From Streptomyces sp. 1331.2 (GTDB lineage Bacteria; Actinomycetota; Actinomycetes; Streptomycetales; Streptomycetaceae), in assembly GCF_900199205.1 (NCBI RefSeq), contig NZ_OBMJ01000001.1, positions 1,922,001-1,986,000 on the forward strand: a DNA stretch of 64,000 bases, written 5' to 3'. Below the pieces are notes generated by a model. It was not told the origin of the DNA. It worked only from the letters and a program-made list of their open reading frames with translations, and ran no database searches. Below, piece by piece: positions 8,350 through 17,154 of the stretch. Within the stretch, counting starts at the first letter, position 1; each line of letters starts with the position of its first letter. A program made the translations under genes and the position numbers.

Positions 8350-9312
8350 ATGACCACTGTCAACCGCCTGCGCCCGCGCCGCTCCTGCCTCGCCGTACCG
8401 GGCAGCAACCCGCGCTTCCTGGAGAAGGCCCAGGGCCTCCCGGCCGACCAGGTCTTCCTCGACCTGGAGGACGCCTGCGCCCCCCTCGTCAAGGAGAGCG
8501 CCCGCCACAACATCGTCGACGCGCTGAACAACGGCGACTGGGGCGGCAAGACCAAGGTCGTCCGGGTCAACGACTGGACCACCCACTGGACCTACCGCGA
8601 CGTGATCACCGTGGTCGAGGGCGCCGGCCCCAACCTCGACTGCATCATGCTGCCCAAGGTCCAGGACGCCGAGCAGGTCAAGGCGCTCGACCTGCTGCTC
8701 ACCCAGATCGAGAAGACCATGGGCTTCGAGGTCGGCAAGATCGGCATCGAGGCGCAGATCGAGAACGCCAAGGGCCTGATCAACGTCGACGCCATCGCCG
8801 AGGCCTCGCCCCGGCTGGAGACCATCATCTTCGGCCCCGCCGACTTCATGGCCTCCATCAACATGAAGTCCCTGGTGGTCGGCGAGCAGCCGCCCGGCTA
8901 CAACGCCGACGCCTACCACTACATCCTGATGCGCATCCTGATGGCCGCCCGCGCCAACGACCTGCAGGCGATCGACGGCCCGTACCTGCAGATCCGCAAC
9001 CCCGAGGGCTACCGCGAGGTGGCCGGCCGCTCCGCCGCCCTCGGCTTCGACGGCAAGTGGGTGCTCCACCCGGACCAGGTCGCCATCGCCAACGAGGTCT
9101 ACTCGCCCTCGCAGGAGGACTACGACCACGCCGAGCTGATCCTCGACGCCTACGACTACTGCACCTCCGAGGCGGGCGGCGCCAAGGGCTCCGCGATGCT
9201 CGGCGACGAGATGATCGACGAGGCCAGCCGCAAGATGGCCCTGGTCATCGCCGGCAAGGGCCGGGCCGCCGGCATGGAGCGCACCACCAAGTTCGAGATC
9301 CCGGAAAGCTGA
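8350..9312 (+). CDS. L-malyl-CoA/beta-methylmalyl-CoA lyase (HpcH/HpaI-CitE family)
   Basis: Class II-aldolase-like CoA-ester lyase that splits beta-methylmalyl-CoA into glyoxylate and propionyl-CoA (and L-malyl-CoA into acetyl-CoA and glyoxylate), the closing reaction of the pathway. The 320-aa protein shows RSCLAVPGSNPRFLEKA at the N-terminus, the metal-ligand region DLEDACAP (about residue 38) and IEAQIENAKG near 138, typical of CitE-like TIM barrels. It begins 43 nt after meaA; GGAAGGAA lies upstream. Just before it is a short GCTGACCA tandem repeat (about 8306-8325). Which of the two substrates dominates cannot be read from sequence. Confidence 0.92.
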   Translation: MTTVNRLRPRRSCLAVPGSNPRFLEKAQGLPADQVFLDLEDACAPLVKESARHNIVDALNNGDWGGKTKVVRVNDWTTHWTYRDVITVVEGAGPNLDCIMLPKVQDAEQVKALDLLLTQIEKTMGFEVGKIGIEAQIENAKGLINVDAIAEASPRLETIIFGPADFMASINMKSLVVGEQPPGYNADAYHYILMRILMAARANDLQAIDGPYLQIRNPEGYREVAGRSAALGFDGKWVLHPDQVAIANEVYSPSQEDYDHAELILDAYDYCTSEAGGAKGSAMLGDEMIDEASRKMALVIAGKGRAAGMERTTKFEIPES

Positions 9313-9323
9313 GGGCCTGAGCC

Positions 9324-9827
9324 ATGCAGTTCGGACGCACCTACGAGGAGTTCGAGGTCGGCGCGGTCTACAAGCACTGGCCCGGGAAGACCGTCACCGA
9401 GTACGACGACCACCTGTTCTGTCTGCTCACCATGAACCACCACCCGCTCCACATGGACACCAACTATGCGGAGAAGACGACGGACTTCGGCAAGAACGTC
9501 GTGGTGGGCAACTACATCTACTCGCTGCTGCTCGGCATGTCCGTCCCGGACGTCTCCGGCAAGGCGATCGCCAACCTGGAGATCGAGTCGCTGCGCCACG
9601 TCGCGCCGACCTTCCACGGCGACACGATCTACGGCGAGACCACCGTCCTCGACAAGTGGCCGTCCAAGTCCAAGGACGACCGCGGCATCGTCTACGTCGA
9701 GACCAAGGGGTACAAGCAGGACGGCACGGTCGTCTGCATCTTCCGCCGCAAGGTGATGGTGCCGACCGAGACGTACATCAAGGAGCGCGGCGGCGAGCAG
9801 CCCGGCCGCCCCACCCCGCTCTCCTGA
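9324..9827 (+). CDS. Mesaconyl-CoA hydratase (MaoC-like)
   Basis: Hot-dog-fold hydratase that adds water to mesaconyl-CoA to give beta-methylmalyl-CoA. The 167-aa length suits a single-domain MaoC-type protein; the actinobacterial form is shorter than the two-domain proteobacterial enzyme. The central MNHHPLHMD segment (about residues 38-46) is the hydratase-2-like catalytic region. It lies 11 nt after the lyase stop with GAGGG upstream, in the same operon. The specific substrate is inferred from context. Confidence 0.88.
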   Translation: MQFGRTYEEFEVGAVYKHWPGKTVTEYDDHLFCLLTMNHHPLHMDTNYAEKTTDFGKNVVVGNYIYSLLLGMSVPDVSGKAIANLEIESLRHVAPTFHGDTIYGETTVLDKWPSKSKDDRGIVYVETKGYKQDGTVVCIFRRKVMVPTETYIKERGGEQPGRPTPLS

Positions 9828-9895
9828 CTTCTCCCCTCTCTCTGGAGACCCCGGAGGGGCAGGCCGCCGTCATCGGCCGACCCCCACCCGGTAAC

Positions 9896-9933
9896 GGGGG
9901 CCCTGCTGCCGCAGCCACGCCGGCAGGGCCCCC
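9896..9933 (+). terminator. Hairpin between mesaconyl-CoA hydratase and acyl-CoA dehydrogenase genes
   Basis: Stem GGGGGCCCTGC/GCAGGGCCCCC (11 bp) with a 16-nt loop, followed by a C-rich tract. It may attenuate or end transcription from ccr before the dehydrogenase, which would then need its own promoter. Confidence 0.6.
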
Positions 9934-9977
9934 GCAATCCCCCCCCCCGCCCTCTTAGACCTTTCCGGAGCCGCACG

Positions 9978-11180
9978 ATGGGACGCCTCGCACAGACCGA
10001 CGGCCTCACCGAGATCCAGCGGGACATCCTCGCCACCGTGCGGGATTTCGTCGACAAGGAGATCATCCCGGTCGCCACCGAGCTGGAGCACAAGGACGAG
10101 TACCCGACCGCCATCGTCGAGGGCATGAAGCAGCTCGGCCTCTTCGGGCTCACCATCCCCGAGGAGTACGGCGGCCTCGGCGAGTCCCTGCTCACCTACG
10201 CCCTGGTGGTCGAGGAGATCGCCCGCGGCTGGATGTCGGTCTCCGGCATCGTCAACACCCACTTCATCGTGGCGCACATGATCAACGCCCACGGCACCCA
10301 GGAGCAGAAGGACTACTTCCTGCCGAAGATGGCGGCCGGCGAGATCCGCGGCGCCTTCTCGATGTCCGAGCCCGGCCTCGGCTCGGACGTTTCGGCCATC
10401 TCCACCAAGGGCGTCAAGGACGGAGAGTTCTACGTCCTCAACGGCCAGAAGATGTGGCTCACCAACGGCGGCACCTCCACCCTGGTCGCGGTCCTCTGCA
10501 AGACCGACGAGGGCGGCAACACCCCGTACAAGAACATGACCACCTTCCTGATCGAGAAGGAGGCCGGTTTCGGCCCGAACCCCAAGGTTCCCGGCCTGAC
10601 CGTGCCCGGCAAGATCGAGAAGATGGGCTACAAGGGCGTCGACACCACCGAGCTGGTGCTGCAGGACGTCCGGATCCCGGCCGACCGCATCCTCGGCGGC
10701 GTCCCGGGCCGCGGCTTCTACCAGATGATGGACGGCGTCGAGGTCGGCCGCGTCAACGTCGCCGCCCGCGGCTGCGGCGTCGCCCGCCGCGCCTTCGAGC
10801 TGGGCATCTCCTACGCCCAGCAGCGCTCCACCTTCGGCAAGAAGATCGCCGAGCACCAGGCCATCCAGTTCAAGCTCGCCGAGATGGCCACCAAGGTCGA
10901 GGCCGCCCACCAGATGATGGTCATGGCCGCCCGCAAGAAGGACAGCGGCGAGCGCAACGACCTCGAAGCCGGCATGGCCAAGTACCTCGCCTCCGAGTAC
11001 TGCAAGGAGGTCGTCGAGGACGCCTTCCGCATCCACGGCGGCTACGGCTTCTCCAAGGAGTACGAGATCGAGCGCCTCTACCGCGAGGCCCCGATGCTGC
11101 TCATCGGTGAAGGTACTGCGGAGATCCAGAAGATGATCGTCGGACGCCGGCTCCTGGAGGAGTACCGGATCGCCGAGTGA
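9978..11180 (+). CDS. Acyl-CoA dehydrogenase, probable (2S)-methylsuccinyl-CoA dehydrogenase
   Basis: FAD-dependent oxidation, in this context of methylsuccinyl-CoA to mesaconyl-CoA. The 400-aa protein has the standard three-domain acyl-CoA dehydrogenase fold: an N-terminal helical domain, the middle FAD-binding strand region (AFSMSEPGLGSD near 120 and KMWLTNGG near 157) and the C-terminal helical domain (QRSTFGKKIAEHQAIQ; GGYGFSKEYEIERLYREAP at 353-371; TAEIQKMIVGRRLL). GGAG lies about 8 nt before ATG. It is shorter than the proteobacterial Mcd proteins I recall, so the substrate is assigned from gene order. It is followed by a hairpin at 11187. Confidence 0.88.
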   Translation: MGRLAQTDGLTEIQRDILATVRDFVDKEIIPVATELEHKDEYPTAIVEGMKQLGLFGLTIPEEYGGLGESLLTYALVVEEIARGWMSVSGIVNTHFIVAHMINAHGTQEQKDYFLPKMAAGEIRGAFSMSEPGLGSDVSAISTKGVKDGEFYVLNGQKMWLTNGGTSTLVAVLCKTDEGGNTPYKNMTTFLIEKEAGFGPNPKVPGLTVPGKIEKMGYKGVDTTELVLQDVRIPADRILGGVPGRGFYQMMDGVEVGRVNVAARGCGVARRAFELGISYAQQRSTFGKKIAEHQAIQFKLAEMATKVEAAHQMMVMAARKKDSGERNDLEAGMAKYLASEYCKEVVEDAFRIHGGYGFSKEYEIERLYREAPMLLIGEGTAEIQKMIVGRRLLEEYRIAE

Positions 11181-11186
11181 TCCCCC

Positions 11187-11221
11187 GGCCGCCCGGCGAC
11201 GGACCGCGTCGCCGGGCGGCC
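11187..11221 (+). terminator. Terminator hairpin after the acyl-CoA dehydrogenase gene
   Basis: 14-bp stem GGCCGCCCGGCGAC/GTCGCCGGGCGGCC with a 7-nt loop, starting 6 nt after the stop codon. It ends the ethylmalonyl-CoA gene group. Confidence 0.8.
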
Positions 11222-11322
11222 CCCTCGAACCGCCGGTCGACGGGCGTGCGGGCCCGTCCCGGCGCGGGGCCGTGCCCCGTCACGGGCCCGGCCTGGTCCG
11301 CCAGGGTCCGGCACGGCCCTCC

Positions 11323-11374
11323 GGAAGCGGCCGCAGGGCGTACAGCTGCGACGACGCGCCCTGCGGCCGCTTCC
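11323..11374. repeat. 18-bp-stem inverted repeat in the intergenic region before psd
   Basis: GGAAGCGGCCGCAGGGCG (11323-11340) pairs perfectly with its reverse complement at 11357-11374; the loop is 16 nt. It lies about 100 bp beyond the first terminator. It may be a backup terminator or an intergenic repeat unit. Confidence 0.7.
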
Positions 11375-11501
11375 GCACACCCGCTTCCGGCGCGTACGGC
11401 CGTTTCCCCCGGCGGGTTCCGTCGGCGCACCCGCTGAGACAAGAGTCACCAGCCCTGTCAGGTCCCTTGGGAACCGGACCGGGTCGAGCTACGGTCGTAG
11501 A

Positions 11502-11582
11502 GGTGGGACGCGCGGACGCGCTCCCACCGGACACATGAACGAGCAGGCGGGTTGCCCACCCACCGTGTGCTCCCGATAGCAT
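11502..11582 (+). promoter_or_regulatory. Hairpin and candidate promoter upstream of psd
   Basis: GGTGGGA/TCCCACC (11502-11528, inner GCGC pairs) forms a small hairpin. Downstream, TTGCCC (11552-11557) and TAGCAT (11577-11582) could be -35/-10 with a long 19-nt spacer. No other gene is seen between 11181 and 11669. Confidence 0.35.
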
Positions 11583-11669
11583 CCACCGGGACAGCAAGCC
11601 GTCCCTCTATTACCGATCCCGCGGTGGCCCCCGTCCAGCGGCCATGATCCCCCGCGACAAAGGTCTTCG

Positions 11670-12362
11670 ATGCCCATCAGCCCGTCCCCTCGCACTTCCG
11701 TCACGGACCGCGATGCCCTCGCAGCCCCGACGGCCGGTCGGCGACCCCGCGTGACCATCGCGCGCGGAGCCACCCCCTGGTTCGTCCCCACCCTCGCCAC
11801 GGCCGCCGTCACCACCGCCCTCACCCGGCGCAGCGGCAAGTGGGCTCTGGCGGCGGTACCCGCCTGTGCGCTCAGCGCGGGCATGCTGTGGTTCTTCCGC
11901 GACCCCGAGCGTGAGATCGGGACCGGCAGAGTGATCTCCCCCGCCGACGGCGTCGTACAGAGCATCGACGCCTGGCCGGACGGCCGCACCCGGGTCGCGA
12001 TCTTCATGAGCCCGCTCAACGTCCACGTCAACCGCGCGCCCCTGCCGGGCACGGTGACGTCGGTCGAGCACGTCGCGGGCGGCTTCGTCCCCGCGTTCAA
12101 CAAGGACAGCGACCAGAACGAGCGGGTCGTCTGGCACTTCGACACCGAGCTCGGCGACATCGAGATGGTCCAGATCGCGGGGGCCGTGGCCCGCCGCATC
12201 GTGCCGTACGTCGCCGCCGGTACCAAGGTCGAGCAGGGCGAGCGGATCGGTCTGATCCGGTTCGGGTCCCGGGTCGACACCTACCTGCCGGCCGGCGTCG
12301 AGGTCGGCGTCGAGGTCGGCCAGAAGACCACAGCCGGGGTGACGCGCCTTGACCGTGACTGA
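11670..12362 (+). CDS. psd: Phosphatidylserine decarboxylase
   Basis: Pyruvoyl-dependent decarboxylation of phosphatidylserine to phosphatidylethanolamine at the membrane. The 230-aa protein is the short type. One or two hydrophobic segments (residues about 36-75) are followed by FFRDPER and the ISPADG motif (about 90-95), the HVNRAP motif near 117, and IRFGSRVD near 197. In that last motif the Gly-Ser bond should be cleaved to form the pyruvoyl group. The ATG at 11670 is preceded by AAAGG. The 3' end overlaps pssA by 14 nt, so the two enzymes that act in sequence are translationally coupled. Confidence 0.93.
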   Translation: MPISPSPRTSVTDRDALAAPTAGRRPRVTIARGATPWFVPTLATAAVTTALTRRSGKWALAAVPACALSAGMLWFFRDPEREIGTGRVISPADGVVQSIDAWPDGRTRVAIFMSPLNVHVNRAPLPGTVTSVEHVAGGFVPAFNKDSDQNERVVWHFDTELGDIEMVQIAGAVARRIVPYVAAGTKVEQGERIGLIRFGSRVDTYLPAGVEVGVEVGQKTTAGVTRLDRD

Positions 12363-13227
12363 TCCTGAGACAATCGTCGGCCTGGACGACGAGGAGACGG
12401 CCCTGCGCCGCCGCCGCTGGGCGCGCGACCGCGAGCTGCGCGCCCCGCGCTCTCCCCAGCACCTGTCCACCGCCGACTTCCTGACCCTGGGGAACGCCGT
12501 CTGCGGCTTCCTGGCGATCTACTCGATCACCACCGGGGTCCTCGTCCCGCACATCACCAACCCGGACGCCGCTCCGGACCGGCACAGCGCGGCCACCGCG
12601 GTCACGCTGCTGCTGATCGGCTCGATGTGCGACCTCTTCGACGGGCTGGTGGCGCGCAAGCTGCGCTCCTCCGCCCTCGGAGCGGAACTGGACAACCTGG
12701 CCGACCTGATCAGCTTCGGCATCGCGCCGGCCTACTTCGTCGCGGTCTGGGGCATGGTCTCCCAGGGCTCCAACAGCAAGCTCTCGGCGCTCATCGCGAT
12801 CACCGTGCTGCTCGCGGTGGTGCTGCGGCTGGCCCGCTTCTCGGCCGTCAAGATGCGGCCGGGGGTGTTCCAGGGCATGCCCTGCCCGATGGGCGCGATG
12901 ACGGTCATCGCGATCGTGCTGCTCGACCCGCCGTTCCTGCCCGGTCTGCTCGCCATCTTCGGCGCCGCGTACCTGATGGTCAGCCGGATCGAGTACCCGA
13001 AGCCACAGGGGCTGCTGGCCACCGCCACGCTCTGCTGGATCGTCGTCTCCATCGGCTGCCTGGCCGCCTGGGCCACCGGCCTGCCGGGCGGCGACGCGCT
13101 GATGCACGTCGGCGCGTTCGCCCAGATCACGCTCGCCGCGATGGCGCCGCTGCTGGTCATCCGCCGCAAGGTGGGGCAGAAGGTCGGCGACGTCCGCGCC
13201 CGGCGCGCGGAGTCGCGGCTCGGCTGA
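12349..13227 (+). CDS. pssA: CDP-diacylglycerol-serine O-phosphatidyltransferase
   Basis: Membrane enzyme making phosphatidylserine from CDP-diacylglycerol and serine, the substrate of the preceding Psd. The CDP-alcohol phosphotransferase signature DGxxAR-x8-Gx3Dx3D is complete (DGLVARKLRSSALGAELDN, residues about 98-116). Several hydrophobic segments follow. The start is either TTG 12349, with GGGGTGA about 8 nt upstream, or GTG 12355; the former fits the Shine-Dalgarno sequence better. A 16-bp perfect hairpin at 13241-13276 closes the operon. Confidence 0.93.
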   Translation: MTVTDPETIVGLDDEETALRRRRWARDRELRAPRSPQHLSTADFLTLGNAVCGFLAIYSITTGVLVPHITNPDAAPDRHSAATAVTLLLIGSMCDLFDGLVARKLRSSALGAELDNLADLISFGIAPAYFVAVWGMVSQGSNSKLSALIAITVLLAVVLRLARFSAVKMRPGVFQGMPCPMGAMTVIAIVLLDPPFLPGLLAIFGAAYLMVSRIEYPKPQGLLATATLCWIVVSIGCLAAWATGLPGGDALMHVGAFAQITLAAMAPLLVIRRKVGQKVGDVRARRAESRLG

Positions 13228-13240
13228 TCCCGTCGCACGA

Positions 13241-13276
13241 GGAAGGGCCCGGAACCGATCGGTTCCGGGCCCTTCC
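13241..13276. terminator. Perfect bidirectional terminator between pssA and the convergent gene
   Basis: GGAAGGGCCCGGAACC (13241-13256), loop GATC, then the exact reverse complement to 13276. It sits 13 nt after pssA and 38 nt after the convergent gene's stop, so it can serve both. Confidence 0.88.
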
Positions 13277-13314
13277 GTCGTTCTCGTGCCGCTCTCGTGC
13301 CGTTCTCGGTGGGG

Positions 13315-14832
13315 TCACGCCCCGCCGTTGTGGACGCTGAAGGCCGAGCGGCGGGCCGCCCGGGCCACACCCGGGTCCGGATGCACGCTCGACACCGCCG
13401 TCAGCACCGAGGCCGCTCTCGGGTGCCCGGACTGCCGCGCGCGGGCGAACAGCCGGACCGGATCGCCCGCCGAGGCGCCCTCGACGTGACCCACCAGCAG
13501 CTCCGTCTCACCGTGGTCGAGCACCGCCGCGGCCGTGTCCACCCAGAGCCAAGCCGCGTCGTCCGCGCCCAGTACGTCCGCCGGGGCGACCCCCTCGTCC
13601 GAGCGCTCCGCCAGCCACAGCAGCGCGTACGGGCGCAGCACCGGCTCGTCCACCGCCGCGCGCACCGCCTGCTCGGCCGGGCCGCCGGCCACCCGCAGCG
13701 CCTCGAAGGCCAGGCCACGCACGAGCGCGTCGTCGCCCTGCGCCGCGTCCAGCAGCTCGGCCACCGCCCGGTCCGCCGGACGGGCCGCGACCCAGGCCCG
13801 GTACTCGGCCCGGGCCGGGCCCGGCGAGTAGTCCGCGCAGGCGTTCAGCAGCTCGAAGGCGCTCTGCTCGATGTGCCCGGCCGCGGTCTGCGCGACCGTG
13901 CAGATCTCCTCCAGCTTCGCCCGCACCGCCCAGTGGCCGAGCGGCGACAGCTCGGCGGCATCGTTCCTGCGCGTCAGCGCGCCGACGGCGGCCAGGCCGT
14001 CCAGCATCCAGTCCAGCACCGCGGCCACGTCCGAGGGCGCCGGCGGGGTGTCGATCTGCGGCTCCCGGCAGGTGCCGCGGACCGCCGACACCGCGGAGGC
14101 GGCGTGCGGCACGGGCGACAGGCCCGGCCCGCCGGCCCCGCCACCGACCCGGCGCTCGTCCAGGCCCCGGCGCAGCAGCTCCAGCAGCTCGCTCTCGGCC
14201 ACCGGGCCGTCCACCAGGTGCAGGAAGGAGAGCAGCTGCGGGGCCTGGTCCACGGCCTGGCCGGCCAGCACGGCGAACACCCCGCGCAGCGCGGCGGGCG
14301 GCACCGGGGCGAGCAGCGTCCAGGCGTCGAACAGCGCCGACCAACCGCGGATCACGGCCTCGTCGTCGTGCTCCCAGGCGTGCAGGCGCCAACCGGGGCC
14401 GGCCCCGGCGTCCCGGGCCTCCACCAGGCCCACCAGCAGCGCCTGACCCCAGGCCTTGGCGGCGGCGCCGACCGTCATGGCCAGCGCCCGGCCCGCCGCA
14501 CGGGCGTCCTCCGGCAGCAGCTCGCCGCGCTTGTCGACCTCCTCCAGATCCCCGGCCCAGCGGGCGATCCGGACGGCGTCCACCAGCATCCGGCGGGCCA
14601 GCGGGGCCAGCTCGGCCGGCGCGGGGAAGCCCTCGGGTACGGGAACCCGGCCCCGCCCGGGGGCCGGCGCGGGCCCCCGCCTCCGGGGTACGCCGTTACG
14701 GGGGACACCCGCCCCGGCCGGCCTGCCACCGGCGGGCCGGTGGGCCGTACCGGGGAGACGGGTCACCGTCGCACCGGTACCGATCGTCGGCGGGAGCGGG
14801 GCATCACGGTCGCGCGGGTTCCGAGACGTCAC
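13315..14832 (-). CDS. Conserved protein of unknown function with HEAT-like C-terminal repeats
   Basis: I do not recognise the family. The 505-aa protein starts at GTG 14832 with a Pro/Gly/Arg-rich, probably disordered first 65 residues. Then comes an alpha-helical body with several Leu/Ala-rich helices. The last third (about residues 370-505) reads like armadillo/HEAT repeats (alternating AVAELLDAA, ALVRGLAFEALR, PYALLWLAERS, HPRAASVLTAV). There is no signal peptide, membrane segment or catalytic motif. It stands alone on the minus strand, with its terminator shared with pssA and about 210 bp of upstream sequence before the next minus gene. A scaffolding role is only a guess. Confidence 0.75.
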   Translation of the reverse strand: MTSRNPRDRDAPLPPTIGTGATVTRLPGTAHRPAGGRPAGAGVPRNGVPRRRGPAPAPGRGRVPVPEGFPAPAELAPLARRMLVDAVRIARWAGDLEEVDKRGELLPEDARAAGRALAMTVGAAAKAWGQALLVGLVEARDAGAGPGWRLHAWEHDDEAVIRGWSALFDAWTLLAPVPPAALRGVFAVLAGQAVDQAPQLLSFLHLVDGPVAESELLELLRRGLDERRVGGGAGGPGLSPVPHAASAVSAVRGTCREPQIDTPPAPSDVAAVLDWMLDGLAAVGALTRRNDAAELSPLGHWAVRAKLEEICTVAQTAAGHIEQSAFELLNACADYSPGPARAEYRAWVAARPADRAVAELLDAAQGDDALVRGLAFEALRVAGGPAEQAVRAAVDEPVLRPYALLWLAERSDEGVAPADVLGADDAAWLWVDTAAAVLDHGETELLVGHVEGASAGDPVRLFARARQSGHPRAASVLTAVSSVHPDPGVARAARRSAFSVHNGGA

Positions 14833-15041
14833 GTCGAGCAGTCTTCCCCTTGTACGGGCCTTCTGTCACATCCGGTTGTCCGTACGACCGGACGACCGGT
14901 GACCGCACCTCCGCAAGATCGGGCAACAGTGGCAAACCGGCTGGCCGGAAACGTGTGGCCTGCCCATGCCAGGTCGGCGGCGACGGTCGCTGGGCCCGTT
15001 CGATCGATTACGGAGCGTGTCGGAGGCGGTTCGCCGGCGTC

Positions 15042-16154
15042 CTAGAGGAGCGGGGTGAGCCAGCGGCGGAGGAGCTCGGTGTAGCGGTCGGGGGCTGTGT
15101 TCCAGAGGGTGGCGTGGTCGGCGCCGGGGAAGGACTGGAGGCTGACCACGTCGGGGCGGGCCGCGGCGAGGCGTTCGGCGCTGCGGAAGGGGGACACCCG
15201 GTCGCCCGGGCTGTGCAGCAGCAGGGTGGGGACGCGCAGGTCGCCGCCCTCGGCGATGCGGGCGAAGTCGGCCAGGTCCACGCCGGTGCGGCCCTGCGCG
15301 GCCAGGGCTCCGAGTTCGGCGGCGGCGCCCTTCAAGCCCAGCCGTTCGGCGTCCCGGCGGGCGGTGGCCGGGAGGTCGAGGACCGGCGAGTCGAGGACCA
15401 GTCCGCTGACGGCGTTCGCCCAGGCGGAGCGGGCCGCCGCCTGCAGGACCATGGTGGCGCCGACGGACCAGCCGTACAGGATCACCCGGCCCGCGCCGTG
15501 GCCGAGCGCCAGCCGGATCGCCGCCTCGACGTCGCGCCACTCGGTCTCGCCGAAGTGGCTGTAGCCGTCCGGGGAGGCGGGGGCGCCCTCGTCGCCGCGG
15601 TAGGTGACGGCGAGGGCGGGCAGGCCGAGGCGGTCGAGGACGGGGAGGACCGGGAGGGTCTGCCGGCGGTCGGCCTCGGGGCCGTGGACCAGGATCACCC
15701 AGGTGCCGCGCTTGCCGTCCAGGTACCAGGCGGGCAGGTCGCCGAGCTCGCCGTCGACGGCCGTCTCGGTGTAGGCGAGGCCGAGCGCCCGGGTGGGGTC
15801 GCCGAGGTGCACGCGGGGGGTGAAGCGGACCTCCGTGCCGGGGGTGAGGGTGCCCTGGTCGGCGCGGACCAGCCGGCGGGTGACACCCTGCTCGTCGCTG
15901 TGCAGGACCTCCTCGACCACCGCGTGGCCGTCCTCGCCCCACTCCACCGCCCAGCGGCCGGGGCGCAGGCTCTCGGGGCTGCGGCTGAACGTGATCCGGC
16001 CGACGCCCAGGCTCCGGACCAGGACCGGCCCGGACTCCTGGACGGTGGCCACCGGACGGACCATCCGCTCGGAGGCCCGGCGGCCGACCACCAGGACGAC
16101 GGCCCCCGCCCCGACGGCGGCGGCCGCCACGACGGCAGCGGTACCCCAGCGCAT
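15042..16154 (-). CDS. Membrane-anchored alpha/beta hydrolase
   Basis: Serine hydrolase of the alpha/beta-hydrolase (esterase/dienelactone-hydrolase-like) fold. From ATG 16154 (GGGGAA with 5-nt spacing; an upstream in-frame extension to 16253 lacks one) the 370-aa protein begins with an uncleaved-looking hydrophobic helix (AAVVAAAAVGAGAVVLVVG). That is followed by a beta-rich region and the hydrolase domain. The nucleophile elbow is GWSVGA (Ser), the acid is in LHSPGDRVSP and the His is in GADHATLW, so the triad is complete. The active domain is probably extracellular. The substrate is unknown. The HTH gene upstream on the same strand is 129 bp away and need not be co-transcribed. Confidence 0.85.
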   Translation of the reverse strand: MRWGTAAVVAAAAVGAGAVVLVVGRRASERMVRPVATVQESGPVLVRSLGVGRITFSRSPESLRPGRWAVEWGEDGHAVVEEVLHSDEQGVTRRLVRADQGTLTPGTEVRFTPRVHLGDPTRALGLAYTETAVDGELGDLPAWYLDGKRGTWVILVHGPEADRRQTLPVLPVLDRLGLPALAVTYRGDEGAPASPDGYSHFGETEWRDVEAAIRLALGHGAGRVILYGWSVGATMVLQAAARSAWANAVSGLVLDSPVLDLPATARRDAERLGLKGAAAELGALAAQGRTGVDLADFARIAEGGDLRVPTLLLHSPGDRVSPFRSAERLAAARPDVVSLQSFPGADHATLWNTAPDRYTELLRRWLTPLL

Positions 16155-16283
16155 ATCGTTCCCCGCTCTGTTGGTCACGGACCGGACGGCGTTCGTGCAC
16201 CAGTTCACCGGTGCCCCGACCGCCCGGCCACCGGGCTGGGCCGTCCGGGTCACCGTGGCCGGACACCCCGGCCGGTCTCGGCG

Positions 16284-16967
16284 TCAGTCGGTCTCGGCGG
16301 CGAGGAGGTGCCAGAAGCGGTCGGTGAGGGTGTCGAGGGTGGGGGGCGGGGTGGCACGGGCGGTGATGCCCCAGTGGGTGGGGACGTGGTGTTCCTGATG
16401 GAGGGCGGCGAGGACGGCGGCGAGGGAGTCGGCGGGGGCCGGGACGATGCGGGCGAGCGCACGCAGCTGCGGCTGCCAGCGGCCGGCCGCGCACTGGCGG
16501 AGGAGGTGGTCGAGGGCTTCTCCGCGGCCGGTGGCCTCGACGAGCTCGGGCAGGCTCAGGTGGAGGACGTCGGCGAGGGCGAGGGTCTGGTCCTCGTCGC
16601 CGTCCCAGTGGCCGGTCAGTTCGGCCTGCCGGTAGGCGGCGAGGGTGGTGCCGGTGCGTTCGGCGACCGCGGCCTGGCCGAGTTCGCAGGCGATCCGGTG
16701 GTCGCGCAGGCTCACCGGGCGGGTGTCCATCAGGTGGGCGGCGGGGCACCAGAGGGCTCGGGCGAGGGCGATGAGTTCCGGTTCGTTCGGCCGCAGCTCA
16801 CCGCTCTCCCAGGCCAGGACGTGGCCGGGCAGCAGCCGGACGCCGTGGGCCGCCATGCCCTCGGCGACCTGTTCGGGGGTCAGGCCGAGCCCGGCCCGGT
16901 GGGCTCGGGCGGCCGCGGGGGAGAACGGCACCGGAGGTGGGACGGAAGCGGACTTTTTGCGACGCAT
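16284..16967 (-). CDS. Helix-turn-helix (XRE-like) regulator
   Basis: The 227-aa protein has an XRE-type HTH near residues 30-75 (LTPEQVAEGMAAHG...HVLAWESGELRPNEPEL). A second HTH-like segment follows at about 95-135 (LGQAAVAERTGTTLAAYRQAE), and a C-terminal region contains WGITARATPPPTLD. It starts at ATG 16967 (MRRKKSA); an open frame extends upstream to 17216, but that part overlaps the riboswitch promoter region and has no coding character. Its position next to the cob riboswitch, transcribed away from it, makes a metal or B12 link possible but unproven. Confidence 0.75.
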   Translation of the reverse strand: MRRKKSASVPPPVPFSPAAARAHRAGLGLTPEQVAEGMAAHGVRLLPGHVLAWESGELRPNEPELIALARALWCPAAHLMDTRPVSLRDHRIACELGQAAVAERTGTTLAAYRQAELTGHWDGDEDQTLALADVLHLSLPELVEATGRGEALDHLLRQCAAGRWQPQLRALARIVPAPADSLAAVLAALHQEHHVPTHWGITARATPPPTLDTLTDRFWHLLAAETD

Positions 16968-17120
16968 GCCACCGAACGGTAGGGGCCCGTCGCGGCGCGG
17001 CCCCAGCGACCGAACCCACGAAGCGGCCGCTGCCGGGGCGCTGCTCCGCTGGGCGATCCCACAGCTCATCGGGCGTTGCCCGGCGCGCCCGGCGTGTGAC
17101 CAACCCCTCCGTGACCTCGG

Positions 17121-17150
17121 TTGACGGCCGGTTCGGCCGCGTGATGGGAT
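17121..17150 (+). promoter_or_regulatory. Candidate promoter of the cob operon
   Basis: TTGACG (17121-17126) and TGGGAT (17145-17150) with 18-nt spacing give a predicted start near 17157, at the beginning of the riboswitch fold. Confidence 0.5.
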
Positions 17151-17154
17151 CCTG

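Noticed and set aside
4809..8582. 1257-codon minus-strand open frame
   Set aside because: It lies antisense to ccr, meaA and the lyase gene. Composition follows the third-position GC bias of those genes, and the plus-strand proteins are certain.
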